Assembly (NCBI GenBank): GCA_016704655.1
Contig: JADIZR010000012.1
Location: forward strand, 1-64,000
Direction of reading: 5' to 3'
From: Pseudomonadota bacterium
GTDB lineage: Bacteria > Pseudomonadota > Gammaproteobacteria > Steroidobacterales > Steroidobacteraceae
DNA length: 64,000 nucleotides
Under the pieces are notes generated by a model. That model was not told the origin of the DNA. It was given only the letters and a program-made list of their open reading frames with translations, and did not search any database. Positions 36,862 through 46,629 of this stretch are shown piece by piece (the first letter of the stretch is position 1; the number at the start of each line of letters is the position of its first letter). Position numbers and translations under genes: made by a program.

Positions 36862-38064
36862 ATGAAAGCACCTCCAGTCGCCGCCCTGGCCGCCACGCTG
36901 CTGTTCGCTGCGTGCTCGCAGGGCGAGGGAAGTTCGGGCAAATCATCCCAGGCGGCCGACGCCCCATCCGCGACGGCTGCCGCCGATCAGGGCTCCAGCA
37001 AACAAGCAACGTCGGAGACGTCACGCGGCAAGGCCCGTGGACTGCCCGCCGGCGCCGTGCGCGCGCAACGCGTCGAAATCATGGATCTGAACGGCTTCGA
37101 GCGACCGCTCCCCGCCGCTTTCGCACTCATTCCGGTGGGGTGGCACGCGCAGGGGGGCGTTCAGTGGGGACCTCAGTTCATGTGCACCAATGGCTACAAT
37201 TTCAACTGGTCTGCACAGTCGGCCGATGGACTGCAGATGGTCGCGATTCTGCCGCAGGAGAAATGGGAGACGAACAACTACGGCGCCGGACCCAGCAGTC
37301 CCGGATGTCCCAGCGCGGCGATCAGCTCGATCCAGCAATATCTCGCGATGCGCGTGAGTCGTCTGTGGCCAGGCGCGCACGTGATCGACGTTCGCCCACG
37401 ACCGGATCTCGCCGCGCAGTTTCGCAATCGCAATCAGGTGACACCAACAGCAATGGGCGAAATGCGCACGTGGGTCGAGGCGGGCGAAGCGCTCTTCAGC
37501 TACAGCGGCCAGGGGCGCGACATGCGCGGCGTCATGGCGGCGTCCGCCGCCTTCTCGCTCATGCGCACCCGGGGTCTCTCGCCCGGACAAAGCATGGACG
37601 CGCTCACGGGCTTCGCCTTCCCCGGCTTCGCTGCCAGCGGCCCGAGCGATCAGTTCAATCCGCAGTTTGCCGAAACCATCCGCCAATCGTTCCTTCCCAA
37701 CCCCGCATGGCAGGCCGAAATCTCGCGCCACAACGCGGCGATATCGCGAGCCGCAGCGGAAGAAATCCGTAAGCAGGGCAAGGCCATCTCGGAATACAAC
37801 GACTACGTGAGCCTCCTCCGCCAGCAAGTGTCGGAGACGCGCGCCAGCAGTGATGAACGCCGCCAGCGTGAGTTTGGCGAGGTCATCAAGGGAGTGGAAA
37901 CCTACGACGATGCCAATGCGCCCGCGGGCCAGGTCGAGCTGTCGAGCCTGTACAACCATGCGTGGCGATTGAACGACGGCAGTTACGTGCTCTCGAACGA
38001 TGCGGGCTTTGAACCCTTCAGGGATCTTGGGGTCGCGGGGCAACAGCTCGAGGCAACGCGCTGA
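36862..38064 (+). CDS. Large lipoprotein of unknown function
   Basis: The 400-residue product begins with a lipoprotein signal: MKAPPVAALAATLLFAACSQ, with lipobox FAAC, so it is fixed to a membrane by lipid on the cysteine. A Ser/Ala-rich linker of about 40 residues follows. The globular part (RVEIMDLNGFERPLPAAFAL, GWHAQGGVQWGPQFMCTNGY, ADGLQMVAILPQEKWETNNY) is beta-rich with conserved Trp and Tyr. A helical region (AEEIRKQGKAISEYNDYVSL) comes near the end and the last piece is YNHAWRLNDGSYVLSNDAGF. The last part repeats the wording of a protein family with unknown role. The gap ahead (36666-36861) holds nothing I can name. Confidence 0.65.
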   Translation: MKAPPVAALAATLLFAACSQGEGSSGKSSQAADAPSATAAADQGSSKQATSETSRGKARGLPAGAVRAQRVEIMDLNGFERPLPAAFALIPVGWHAQGGVQWGPQFMCTNGYNFNWSAQSADGLQMVAILPQEKWETNNYGAGPSSPGCPSAAISSIQQYLAMRVSRLWPGAHVIDVRPRPDLAAQFRNRNQVTPTAMGEMRTWVEAGEALFSYSGQGRDMRGVMAASAAFSLMRTRGLSPGQSMDALTGFAFPGFAASGPSDQFNPQFAETIRQSFLPNPAWQAEISRHNAAISRAAAEEIRKQGKAISEYNDYVSLLRQQVSETRASSDERRQREFGEVIKGVETYDDANAPAGQVELSSLYNHAWRLNDGSYVLSNDAGFEPFRDLGVAGQQLEATR

Positions 38065-38154
38065 ACGACCGCACAAGTTGCAGCGCGAGTTGCATCACTG
38101 CCCGCGACCGAACCGCATGAGCTGCGCGCCGCCACTCATCGACCGGAGTTAACG

Positions 38155-38379
38155 ATGGCCCCAACGCACAGCAAGGCCTGCAAACCGAGGAAGCATTCGA
38201 TCGACCCCTGGACCGCCGCCGACCTGAAGTCCCTGCGCAAGCAGGCGGGCCGCATTTTCGCCACGTAGATCGCCACAGCCTTGAAGCGCAGCGAAGGCGC
38301 GGTGCGCTAGAAAGCCGATAGTCTCGGCATCAGCCTCGCCTGCGCTGACCCCGACACGAGCAGCGTCCACGCTACCTGA
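38155..38379 (+). pseudogene. Short SANT/HTH-like protein gene with two in-frame amber codons
   Basis: From ATG 38155 the frame reads MAPTHSKACKPRKHSIDPWT, then AADLKSLRKQAGRIFAT, TAG, IATALKRSEGAVR, TAG, KADSLGISLA, ending at TGA 38379. Proteins of the group W-T-x-x-D-x-x-x-L-x-x-x-A-G ... IAxxLxRSExAVRxKAxxLGISL are known as small DNA-binding-like proteins. Both ambers fall exactly where a glutamine (CAG) is expected, so each is a single C-to-T change. Other genes here end in TAG, so the code is standard and the gene is dead. Confidence 0.6.
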
Positions 38380-38797
38380 TCACCGCCTCGAAAGTCAGCG
38401 ACTCGTTCCCACCCGCATCTAGGAGCGTCAACCGACCCGCATCCACTCGATACGAGCGCACCTGACCGAGAAGCGTGAAGTACGCGCCCTCGGCGCGCAT
38501 CGCCGGCTCCGGTCCGGCCATCTGCGTACTCGCCAGCTGCCCGACCTTGAATGATTGACGCGAACCGAGCGTGTACGGCCCGCCATAGGTGTTGACGCCG
38601 CTGCGGCCGCCAATCGTCCCGTCGGAAAACTCCGCAGTGATTTTGAAATCGCGCGGATTGAGCGAACCCAGCGTCCACTCCGTGAGCCGCCATTGTGTTC
38701 CCTCCAGCTCGCCGCGTCCGCGTGCACATCCGATCAGAGCGATCAACGCCAGGACGATGACAGGCACCGCGGCCAGCGATTTGAACGAGCGTGCCAT
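38372..38797 (-). CDS. META-domain (HslJ-like) lipoprotein
   Basis: ATG 38797 is preceded by GGGAGAAG and gives 141 residues; a GTG two codons earlier is an alternative. The signal ends in a lipobox (IALIGCARG), so the protein is lipid-anchored. The rest is a META domain: LEGTQWRLTEWTLGSLNPRD, ISADGTIGGRSGVNTYGGPY-type turn (SDGTIGGRSGVNTYGGPY) and AGPEPAMRAEGAYFTLLGQV. The META domain, as in HslJ, is a small beta structure linked to heat-shock and motility phenotypes in E. coli and Leishmania. Its cell role is not known. It is convergent with the small amber pseudogene by eight bases. Confidence 0.78.
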   Translation of the reverse strand: MARSFKSLAAVPVIVLALIALIGCARGRGELEGTQWRLTEWTLGSLNPRDFKITAEFSDGTIGGRSGVNTYGGPYTLGSRQSFKVGQLASTQMAGPEPAMRAEGAYFTLLGQVRSYRVDAGRLTLLDAGGNESLTFEAVIR

Positions 38798-38799
38798 GT

Positions 38800-39157
38800 T
38801 CACTTCTCCCTTTTCTTCTGCTCCATCTCCTCGATCCAGAGAACGGCCGCTTTGAACATCCCGGTGGCCTCGGCACTCGACAGACCGCGGGCCGCCGCTT
38901 CGCGTACCGCCTTGAGCAGTGCCGCTTCGAAGCAGATCTGTGTTGCGTCGCCGACCGTCGTCTCACGCCCTTGGCTCGCAATGCAGAGCACGCCGTCCGC
39001 ACGTCCTCCGGTTCGATGGCCAGTTCAGCCGCAACGCGTTCGCCCGCCGGCAACAACGCCCCCGCTGGCAACTGCCCCGCTGAACACCGAGCACACAGAC
39101 GCAGCCGGCCGCCACGCGCCGTCGCATAAACCGCAGGTACCGTCGAGTTTCGTTCAT
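38800..39157 (-). CDS. Small hypothetical protein, frameshifted
   Basis: ATG 39157 overlaps the stop of the CBS protein gene (ATGA), so a translated gene starts here (MNETRRYLRFMRRRVAAG). The frame then seems to shift twice. Middle pieces read LLPAGERVAAELAIEPEDVR, and the end reads QICFEAALLKAVREAAARGL, SSAEATGMFKAAVLWIEEME to a stop at 38800. It resembles a helical cytoplasmic protein of about 118 residues. The middle part looks a little like the GntR wing (LPxGERVAAEL), but the rest does not. Identity remains open. Confidence 0.4.
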
Positions 39158-39852
39158 GGCCGGGTCGCGAGTTCAGCGTGCCTTTCGAGCTGGTCGACTT
39201 CCTGCAGGAGACGCGTGTGCAGTTGTTCATCCTGGCCGCTGCGCAGGTAACGAGCCACGTTCTGGCGCAACTCGTCCAACAGTGCGTTCCGTTGGTGCAG
39301 GTAAAGCGCCCAGGCTGCTATCCCGTTCGTGTCGGTCCCATTCAATGTCGCGGACTCGGCCGCTTCGATTGCGTGGCGCACCTCGAGTTCGGTCGGTTGG
39401 CGTCTTGCTGAGTGCTGTCCTGGCTCGGGCCTGGGCCGGATGCCATGCAGAAGCGCTCCCACGATGTCGGTGGTCGTGACGATCCCCACCAGACGATTGT
39501 CTTCGTTGACGACTGGCAACGCATGCACGCCGTGGGTGGCCATGGAGGCCGCAGCATCGGCAATGGTGTCGTCGGGTCCTGCCGAGATGACGGGCCGACG
39601 CATCATCGATTCAATCCGGAATCGATCGTTCAACAGGGCCGCAGCCGCCTGTGTGTCCAACTTCGGCATGAAATGCTGCAACTTGAGCATGTCGGCCGAA
39701 CTCAACATGCCAGCGAGTCCCGACTGATCGACTACGGGCAGGTGATGCAGAGGATAGTCGGCGAACAGGCGTAGCGCCTCGGAAACCGGCTCGTCAACAC
39801 CGATCGACAGCACGGCCTCGCTCATGATGCGTCGAATGCGCTCTCTCTGCAT
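39154..39852 (-). CDS. CBS-domain pair protein
   Basis: The 232-residue protein has two CBS modules in a row. First: RRIMSEAVLSIGVDEPVSEA, YPLHHLPVVDQSGLAGMLSS. Second: IESMMRRPVISAGPDDTIAD, GVHALPVVNEDNRLVGIVTT TD. The tail after residue 130 is helical and acidic/basic mixed (ELRQNVARYLRSGQDEQLH). CBS pairs bind adenosine nucleotides (AMP, ATP, SAM) and regulate partners such as channels, enzymes or two-component proteins. With no catalytic domain fused, this is a stand-alone sensor. The helical tail and the small gene overlapping by ATGA may be its partner module. Confidence 0.85.
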   Translation of the reverse strand: MQRERIRRIMSEAVLSIGVDEPVSEALRLFADYPLHHLPVVDQSGLAGMLSSADMLKLQHFMPKLDTQAAAALLNDRFRIESMMRRPVISAGPDDTIADAAASMATHGVHALPVVNEDNRLVGIVTTTDIVGALLHGIRPRPEPGQHSARRQPTELEVRHAIEAAESATLNGTDTNGIAAWALYLHQRNALLDELRQNVARYLRSGQDEQLHTRLLQEVDQLERHAELATRP

Positions 39853-40090
39853 GTCTTACCTCGGTCGCAGCGGTCCAGTACCGCTGCAGTGAGATTCTGC
39901 ACGGGCGGCACCCGACGTGGATCCGGGGGGGATTCTAGTGCCTCGCCCATCAACTGGACAATTCATGGGCACCCGGGATTCCGGCGGTGGGTGACAGAGA
40001 CTGATTCACGGTAGCGCCGAGTTCCCGGTGCCGAGTTGAGCCTGAAGAAGCATCGAATCCTGGAGTGGCGTGGCAGGCCAGCGCCCACGG

Positions 40091-40489
40091 CTAGCCACCC
40101 GCCGCCGGCTTGCGCCCGGGCGCGGTGACCACGGAGCCGTCGTAGTAGTCGCGCATTTTCGCGACCTTGCCGCCACGGAACTCGACAGCCTGCATGAAGG
40201 GATTTCGGATCAGCTTCTGGTTCGCGCGGTCGTAGAGCGTCTCGACGCCCTCGCACAGCATGAGGTCGCTCTGCTCCACGCAGTGCGTGATCATCCAGTC
40301 CTGCTGGTCGAAGATCCCCTCATAGTTGCGCAGGAACTTGCGCAGCTTCTCCTTGGAAGTGATCGGCCTGGCATGCATCGACCAGCGATATTCCAGGTCG
40401 TCGTCGACCCGCAGGGCGAGGAATGCCTCGTGGTCTTTTTTCTTCGAGGCCGCCATCAGCGCCTGCCGAATCTCCCTGTTCGTACTCAT
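40091..40489 (-). CDS. SnoaL/NTF2-like protein
   Basis: I start at ATG 40489 after AAGGAAT (132 residues). The product begins STNREIRQALMAASKKKDHE and has the cone-shaped NTF2-fold layout: a long first helix, FLALRVDDDLEYRWSMHARP with the ligand-facing aromatic residues, ITSKEKLRKFLRNYEGI, and the strands CVEQSDLMLCEGVETLYD and NPFMQAVEFRGGKVAKMRDY closing the sheet. Proteins of this fold bind small hydrophobic ligands or act as isomerases or dehydratases. The ~240 bases upstream (to the CBS gene at 39853 on the left) contain nothing else. Cytoplasmic: no signal peptide. Confidence 0.7.
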   Translation of the reverse strand: MSTNREIRQALMAASKKKDHEAFLALRVDDDLEYRWSMHARPITSKEKLRKFLRNYEGIFDQQDWMITHCVEQSDLMLCEGVETLYDRANQKLIRNPFMQAVEFRGGKVAKMRDYYDGSVVTAPGRKPAAGG

Positions 40490-40520
40490 CGATATTCCTT
40501 CGGGTCCATTGGATGACAAC

Positions 40521-40879
40521 CTAGCACGTGGGACTGGACGAAGGGTGCACCCGCCGCCACAACCAGACAAGCAACGGCGACGCGCTCAACAGATCGAGCA
40601 GCACGGCAACCACGCCGAACGCAATGCGTCCGCCGAGTTCACCGCCCTCCGCCACGGTCGTTACGCTGGCCGCGCCGGCACCGACACCCGTGCGCGTCGT
40701 GAAATGCCGCTCACCCGGACCGAACGCGAGCCAGCCCCGCAGCCGACGCAACGCTGCGAAGCCATCCAGCAGCAGGACGAGGCCCATTGCGGCGAACGAC
40801 ACGCCGTTCGCCCCGGTGATCCACAGCGGTGTGACCAGTTGACCCACGATCAGCAGGCGAACGCGCGCAGCCGGCTCAT
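40521..40879 (-). CDS. Small membrane protein, frameshift near the start
   Basis: ATG 40879 opens MSRLRAFAC, and a one-base shift leads into LLIVGQLVTPLWITGANGVS, FAAMGLVLLLDGFAALRRLR. Two to three hydrophobic helices are present (about 5-25, 30-48, 82-102: IAFGVVAVLLDLLSASPLLV). The middle (GERHFTTRTGVGAGAASVTT) is polar. An alternative without frameshift is a shorter protein from GTG 40847. No family is clear. The gene is directly ahead of the SnoaL-like gene on the same strand (31 bases), so they may be cotranscribed. Confidence 0.5.
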
Positions 40880-40883
40880 CCCT

Positions 40884-42338
40884 TCACTCAAACACGCTGA
40901 GGATGCTCTGGTACTTTTCGATGTACCAGCGATTCTCATTGTTGTACCTGGGGATCGTCACGGGACGGACGCCGAAAGCATCCTGCTTCCACAGACACGG
41001 GCAGCTCACTGGCTTGCCCGGGGGCTGCTCGCCCGGCGGACGCAGGTCACCAAGCTTCCGCCCATCCTTTTCATCACACCGTGGCTTCGTGACTTTCACC
41101 GGTCACCGTTGTAGGCGGCGACCGGGAAGATACCAAAAGCACCTCCTTGTTGTCACGATAGGCGAAACGAATATCGGAACGCATCTGATACAGCTCGATG
41201 TCAAAGAGGCAGATAGCCGCCTTCATGGCGTTCAGCAGGTTCGTCGCGCCGCGCTCAAAGTTCGGGTCGAGCTTTGCCTTGGGGCATCGCCGGACCACCA
41301 GCGCATAAGTGCCGTTTCCCCTCCTGTTTGTGAACTGCATGGGACCGAGGGCCGATGCGCTTGAAACGCTATACCGATACGCCTCCTCCCGCTTCAGGCC
41401 GTAGTGGCTCAGCACTTCATCGACCGCACCGGCTTTCTTTTTCACAAAGTCGGCATCGTCCGTCTGTTCGATCACCGCAAGGGTCGTGATGACTTCAGCG
41501 GGCACGACGTCCGCGAGCAACTGCCCCGGAAATGCCGCTGAAGGTGCCCCGGCGAGACGCAGTTCCTCGATCGCCGTTCGCGCCGTGTCGAGAAGGAATT
41601 CCTTCCCGCCACTGACAAAGAGTGGATCGAGGGTGTCTTCGTTGGACGGGAGATAGACGATTGGCTGCGCGGTCGCGACGACGGCTCGCCATCTCTTCTT
41701 CGCAATCAGGGCACTGTCGAAGACGGGGAACTTCCTGCCGTAAACCTTGAGTGGCTCGCCGTCTCGCGAGAAGGCGAACATCAGCCGCTCGGCCCCCGTG
41801 CCCTTGACGTGCCGTGCCTCGACGCCTGGTGTCCGCATGATGAAGGGAAAGGGCTTCCTTCCGGGCTTCCATTTGACCGGAGGGCGGGGAATCTCGATGT
41901 GCGCGATGATCCATTCCTGCTTCGCCTCGCTCCACAGAGCAAAGACGACAGGACGCCCGCGAAGCGCTTCTTTCCGCCCTTTCCCCGTGAAAACGTATTC
42001 GAGCTCGACGTTACGAAGAATGGACTTCGCTTCGGAAACGAGATCGAGGATCACCTCGTGCCGTTCGCGCTGAGCCTCGACGATCACCTCCTCGAGCTCT
42101 TTGCCGGGCGGGACATCTGCGGGCTGCTCTGATTCGGCAACGCCAGCGGAACCTCCCCTTCTTCCCCACCTTTCGCCACTGGGGTCCCGGGCGCTTCCTG
42201 CGGTGCAGATGCTTCCTCGACGAAGACGGGCTCTCCTTCATCGGCGACGCCTCCCGTTGTCTCGCAGGCCGCTGTCAATATCAAAGAGGCGAGGAGCAGA
42301 AGAATCTGCGCCGCTCTGCGTGTGGGGAGCGAGTTCAT
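40884..42338 (-). CDS. Lytic-transglycosylase-like lipoprotein, frameshifted
   Basis: ATG 42338 opens a lipoprotein signal (AAQILLLLASLILTAACETT, lipobox TAAC). An acidic linker follows. After a shift near 42125 the product continues VIVEAQRERHEVILDLVSEA and a middle domain (VFALWSEAKQEWIIAHIEIP). The last third carries a transglycosylase-like core: SSASALGPMQFTNRRGNGTY, LDPNFERGATNLLNAMKAAI and, after another shift near 41145, FPVAAYNGD, the usual AYN-G motif of SLT proteins. The final piece is PRYNNENRWYIEKYQSILSV. Three breaks are needed for the full ~480 residues. Probable outer-membrane-bound peptidoglycan enzyme; catalytic Glu not certain. Confidence 0.65.
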
Positions 42339-42496
42339 GGGGTCTACTGTGAACGTCAGGTGATGCGTGTCAACCGGCGTCGAGGATCGACCAGCTCCGG
42401 GTGCCCGTATTGACCACACGAACGCAAGACAAGTTCACGACTCCCGTCGGGAAAAGCTCCCGATTTTCCGGTGGCGCCCTGCGATGCGCTCCGCAA

Positions 42497-43765
42497 TTAC
42501 GTTGCCCGCTGCTGCAGGCCACCCGGGACCACCTCCACCCCATCGGACGCATGCCCCAGCAACTCGCCGCTGGAACTGGTGCCCGGGGGCGTCCCGACAA
42601 AGGGCGTCTTGTGCTCGCCCGGAACAGGCGCGCGCCGGCCCATGCGGAACAGCGCATAGACGGCAAGCAACACGTGCATGACGGCCAGCAGCGGCAGGAA
42701 CACGTCGTTGCCGATCAGCTGCATGATCGCGGCGACGACGATCGGGGCAATGAACGCACCGGCGCCGTTCACGAGTATCAATGTGCTGCTGGCGCCAAGC
42801 TTCTCATCGGCCGGCACGTGATCATTAACGTGAGCCGAGCTCAGCGAATACAGGGTCAGGCTCATGCCACCGTACGCCGCAACCATGGCAAAAAAGGCCA
42901 GGCGCGAGACCTCCGCCAGCCACCACGCGCCGATTGCACCCAAGGCCGCCAGCAGACAGACGGCGATGACCACCTTGCGCCGGTCCATGCGGTCGGAAAT
43001 GCGACCGATCGGCAGTTGCGTCACGCAGCCCGCAAGAATGGCGACAGCCATGAACAGCGAGACCTCGAGGGTGGTGAAACCCTCACCGTCCGCGTAGAGG
43101 GCGCCCAGCGTGAAAAGACACCCCGAGACGGCGCCAGCGACCGCTACACCGACCACGCCGAGGGGCGAGCGACGAAACAGATCGCGCGAGTTGACCCGCA
43201 CCGGCACGCTGATTGCGGGCGCCGAGCTGGAGGTGAGGGCCATCGGCACCATCGCGATCGAAATCAGGATCGATACCAGGATGAACAGGACGGTGCTGCG
43301 AGGATCTGCCACGTTGAGCAGCAACTGCCCGAGACCGAGGCCCGCGTAGCAGACGAGCATGTAAAGCGACAACAGCAGGCCCCGATGCTCGTTGTCCACG
43401 CGCCCGTTGAGCCAGCTCTCGGCCACCACGTAGATGCCCGCAAAGCAGAACCCAGAGAGGATACGAACCAGCGTCCAGGGCCACGGAGCTACGAAAATAC
43501 CCTGCAGCAGGATCAGCACCGATGCGAGCGAGGTCAGTGCAGCAAAGACGCGGACGTGCCCCACCGAGTTGACCAGGCCTGGCGTCATCACCGACCCGGC
43601 CATGTAGCCGAGGTAGTAGGCCGCCAGCATGATGCCCGCCAGGAGGGTCGGAAATCCCTCGAGGCTTGCCCGCAGGCCGACCAGCGTGCCCTGCAGGCCA
43701 GCGCCCAGCATCAGCAGCGCCATTCCGAGCAACAGGGTCCAGGTCGCGGCCAGTGCGGTGCGCAT
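42497..43765 (-). CDS. Major facilitator superfamily transporter
   Basis: The 422-residue protein has about twelve membrane helices. The N-half starts TWTLLLGMALLMLGAGLQGT and has YYLGYMAGSVMTPGLVNSVG, RILSGFCFAGIYVVAESWLN, which match the YcaD/UMF1-like MFS transporters (FxGxGxYVVAESWLN). The motif IGRISDRMDRRKVVIAVC between helices 8 and 9 is the loop motif of the second half. The C-terminal 35 residues are polar. YcaD-like proteins are putative transporters without a known substrate. It is followed downstream (lower coordinates) by the transglycosylase-like lipoprotein, whose start is 158 bases away. Confidence 0.88.
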   Translation of the reverse strand: MRTALAATWTLLLGMALLMLGAGLQGTLVGLRASLEGFPTLLAGIMLAAYYLGYMAGSVMTPGLVNSVGHVRVFAALTSLASVLILLQGIFVAPWPWTLVRILSGFCFAGIYVVAESWLNGRVDNEHRGLLLSLYMLVCYAGLGLGQLLLNVADPRSTVLFILVSILISIAMVPMALTSSSAPAISVPVRVNSRDLFRRSPLGVVGVAVAGAVSGCLFTLGALYADGEGFTTLEVSLFMAVAILAGCVTQLPIGRISDRMDRRKVVIAVCLLAALGAIGAWWLAEVSRLAFFAMVAAYGGMSLTLYSLSSAHVNDHVPADEKLGASSTLILVNGAGAFIAPIVVAAIMQLIGNDVFLPLLAVMHVLLAVYALFRMGRRAPVPGEHKTPFVGTPPGTSSSGELLGHASDGVEVVPGGLQQRAT

Positions 43766-43873
43766 GTGAGGGTATCCGGCGTGAGCCGCGGGACTATACC
43801 AAGATCGCGCTACCGGCCCACGACGCAGGAGCGGACCACACGCGCTAAGTGCTTGCCAGCAGCGGCGCCGCCG

Positions 43874-46505
43874 TCAGCGCGTATGCGCGTGCGACGGCTC
43901 GCGCAGCCAGGCTTCCAGCACGGGCACCTGCCGATCCTTCATGGCGGCCTGCAGCCGGATATAGGCGATCGTCCGCCTCGGTGCTTCCCGGGCATCGGCC
44001 GGGACAGCGCGTTCGGTGTAGGCCTGGACCTTGTCGGCCAGCGCCCGGTCGAAGGACGTGGCGGCGAGGCGCGGGATGTAAGCCGACCGGGACGACTCGT
44101 CCACGTACTCGAGTACGGCTCGCTCGTGTTGAACGGCAAAGTCGAAGGCCTGCTCTGGATGATCCACGGCGACGTTGCCGATGATCCGGGCTGCAGCGAC
44201 CCTCGGCGTCTCCGGAGCCAGGGCCGAGTCCAGCGCGCGGGCGGCGAGTGACTTGTCCAGCGGCTTTCCGAGCGCCGCGAACAGCAACTGCCTCTCCGCA
44301 GGATCCTGCGCTGACTTTGCGCGAGACCGGATTTCGTCCCAGGTCGCGGGATCCGCGCTTTGCGACGACCGCGAGTACGGCATCGTGAATCGAAGCCGGC
44401 ATCGCGGCCGGATCGGTCGGGGCACGTGCAAAGCGCTCGCGTGCGCCTGCTACGACGATGGGATCCTCGAGGCGTCCGAGCGTCTCGATGAGCGACTCGC
44501 GCAGCAGTGCGACGGCCTGGATCTCGCCCTCGCCGGGCGACCATCCTACCCGGTCGAAGACCGGGCGCAGCCGATCACGCGCATACGAGCGCCAGGCGGC
44601 CTGCTCCGCGGACCCCGTCAGGAGCCGATCGATCACGGCGAATTCGTCCGTAAGCTGTAACAGGATTACGGGGTGGCTGTCGGCGGGGACCGCCGCGGCA
44701 AGGTCGAGGTAGCTCGTCGGCGGGATCCGGCCAGCCTTGGAGAGTGCGGCGACGTCGTTCAGCAGGCCGAGCCGATCCACCTCGGCGATCTGGCCAAGGC
44801 TCTTGCGAATCCGCGTCAGGTCAGCGTCCGCGTATTGCGTGCGGAAATATCCTTTCTGCCCAGCATTCACTACGACCGGCCCGCAGCCGCCTACCTCGAC
44901 GGAAACCGGCGCGCCATCCTTGCCGAGCAGTGCCGACGTGGTCGCCCTCGAATCGATGGCCTGCAACGTCACCGGGATACGCCACGTCAGGGCGACGGGC
45001 GAGGGCGTGCCTGTTTCGAATCGGCCCTGCGTCAGCATCACGCGGGTGCGACCGGACTCGCAGCGCCCCGCCACGGCCTTCACCAGCGGCACGCCCGGCT
45101 GCAGCGTGAAGTCACGCGCGATGTCGATCACCGGTCGGTTCGTCGCCGAGGCCAGTTCCGACCAGAGCTGGTCGGTGACTGCGTTGTCGTAGGCGTATCG
45201 GCGCACGTAGCGGCGGATCCCGTCGCGAAAGCCCGTCTCGCCCAGGCTCGCTTCGACCATGCGGATGACGGCGCTGCCCTTGTTGTAGGCGATCGCATCG
45301 AAGGCCTGGGAGGCCGCATCCACGGACGCTACGCGCTGGACGATCGGATGCGTCGCGTCGCTCGCGTCGGACTGCAGCGCAAATTCGCGCGGCCATTTCA
45401 CCGTGAGCAGCGGCACGTTCCATTGCGATCGCAGCGTCGATGCGGCCTTCTCCGCCATCCAGGTGGCGTAGCCCTCGTTCAGCCAGAGGTCGTCCCACCA
45501 TTCCATCGTCACCAGGTTGCCGAACCACTGGTGCGCCATTTCGTGGGCCACGGCGTCGTAGATGTTGAGCCGGTCGGACTCCGACGAGACCTGCGGGTCC
45601 ATCAGCAGCGCCTGTTCGAAGTACATGATGGCGCCCCAGTTCTCCATCGCGCCGAAGAACTGGCTGGTGCCGGGCACGGCGATCATGTCGAGCTTCGGGA
45701 GCGGGTAGGACGTACCGAAGTAGTCGTTGTACCAGGGCAGGATCTCGACGGCGGCATCGAGGGCAACGCGACCTTGCTCCGCGGCGCCCTTGCGCGTGAC
45801 GATACCGATCTCGACGCCCGCCGCCTTGCGTGAGATGCGCTCAAGATCGCCGACCGTGAGGTGCAGCAGATACGAGGACATCCTGGGCGAGGTCGCGAAC
45901 CGAACGACCTGCTTGCCGTTCGCTTCCGCGGACGATGCGACCGGCATGTTCGAGTACGCGGATTGTCCTTGCGGGATCACGACGTCGAGCGCGAACGTGG
46001 CCTTGGCCGACGGCTCGTCCCACATCGGTACGAAGCGCCGCGCATCCGCGACTTCGAACTGCGTCGTCAGCATCCGCCGCTCACCGCCCTCGGCCGGGTA
46101 GTCGACCGCAAACAGACCCGATGCGGTCTGCCCTATCTTGCCGGTGAACTCGAGGCGCAAGCGATGCGGCCCCGCGGCAAGCGACTGCGCAAACCGTAAC
46201 GTGGCCGTCTGTGCAGATTCATCGAGTTGCACGGTCGCCGGGTTGCCCCCATCGGCCAGCGCATGGTGAATCTCGAGTTCCAGGGCATTGAGAATGACCG
46301 TGTCGGAGGCGTGTGCGACGGCCACGTCGATCGATACCGTCCCACGCGTCGTCAGGGCCGCGGCGTCCGGCTCGACGAGGATTTCGTAGTGCACAGGGAC
46401 GATGCCCGTAGGCAGCCGTCCGGGACGGGCGGCGGATTCGGGAACGGAGCCGAAGCTCGTGGCGGCCCAGAGCATGGCGAGGGCGATGACAGTCAGGGTG
46501 CGCAT
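43874..46505 (-). CDS. M1-family metallo-aminopeptidase, one frameshift
   Basis: The product begins with a signal peptide (MRTLTVIALAMLWAATSFGS). GAMENWGAIMYFEQ is the substrate N-terminus-binding GAMEN motif, and HEMAHQWFGNLVTMEWWDDL with WLNEGYATWM is the zinc site (HExxH-18-E). The N-terminal beta domain has PVHYEILVEPDAAALTTRGT and the C-terminal helical ERAP1-like domain follows (YLDLAAAVPADSHPVILLQL). The frame shifts near 44350 and continues ADPATWDEIRSRAKSAQDPA to the stop at 43874, for about 870 residues. Periplasmic or secreted peptide trimming is the likely role. The conserved end beyond the break argues that the break is recent or artefactual. Confidence 0.88.
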
Positions 46506-46629
46506 GACAAGACTCCCGCGTGGTTTCCGGCATTCTGTCGTTCACCTTGATCATCTTCCAGTTCCTGCCGGGTGCTCCACCATTTGTCCCTCGACAAATT
46601 TGTGCAGAACGCTCGACACAAGCGTCCGA

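Noticed and set aside
38155..38379. Alternative genetic code with TAG read as Gln
   Set aside because: The zf-TFIIB gene (8971) and the IS66 tnpC end in TAG with no conserved sequence after it, so TAG is a normal stop here.
42401..44251. Long plus-strand open frame of 616 codons
   Set aside because: It is antisense to the MFS transporter and part of the M1 aminopeptidase; the product is Arg/His/Gln rich and without motifs.
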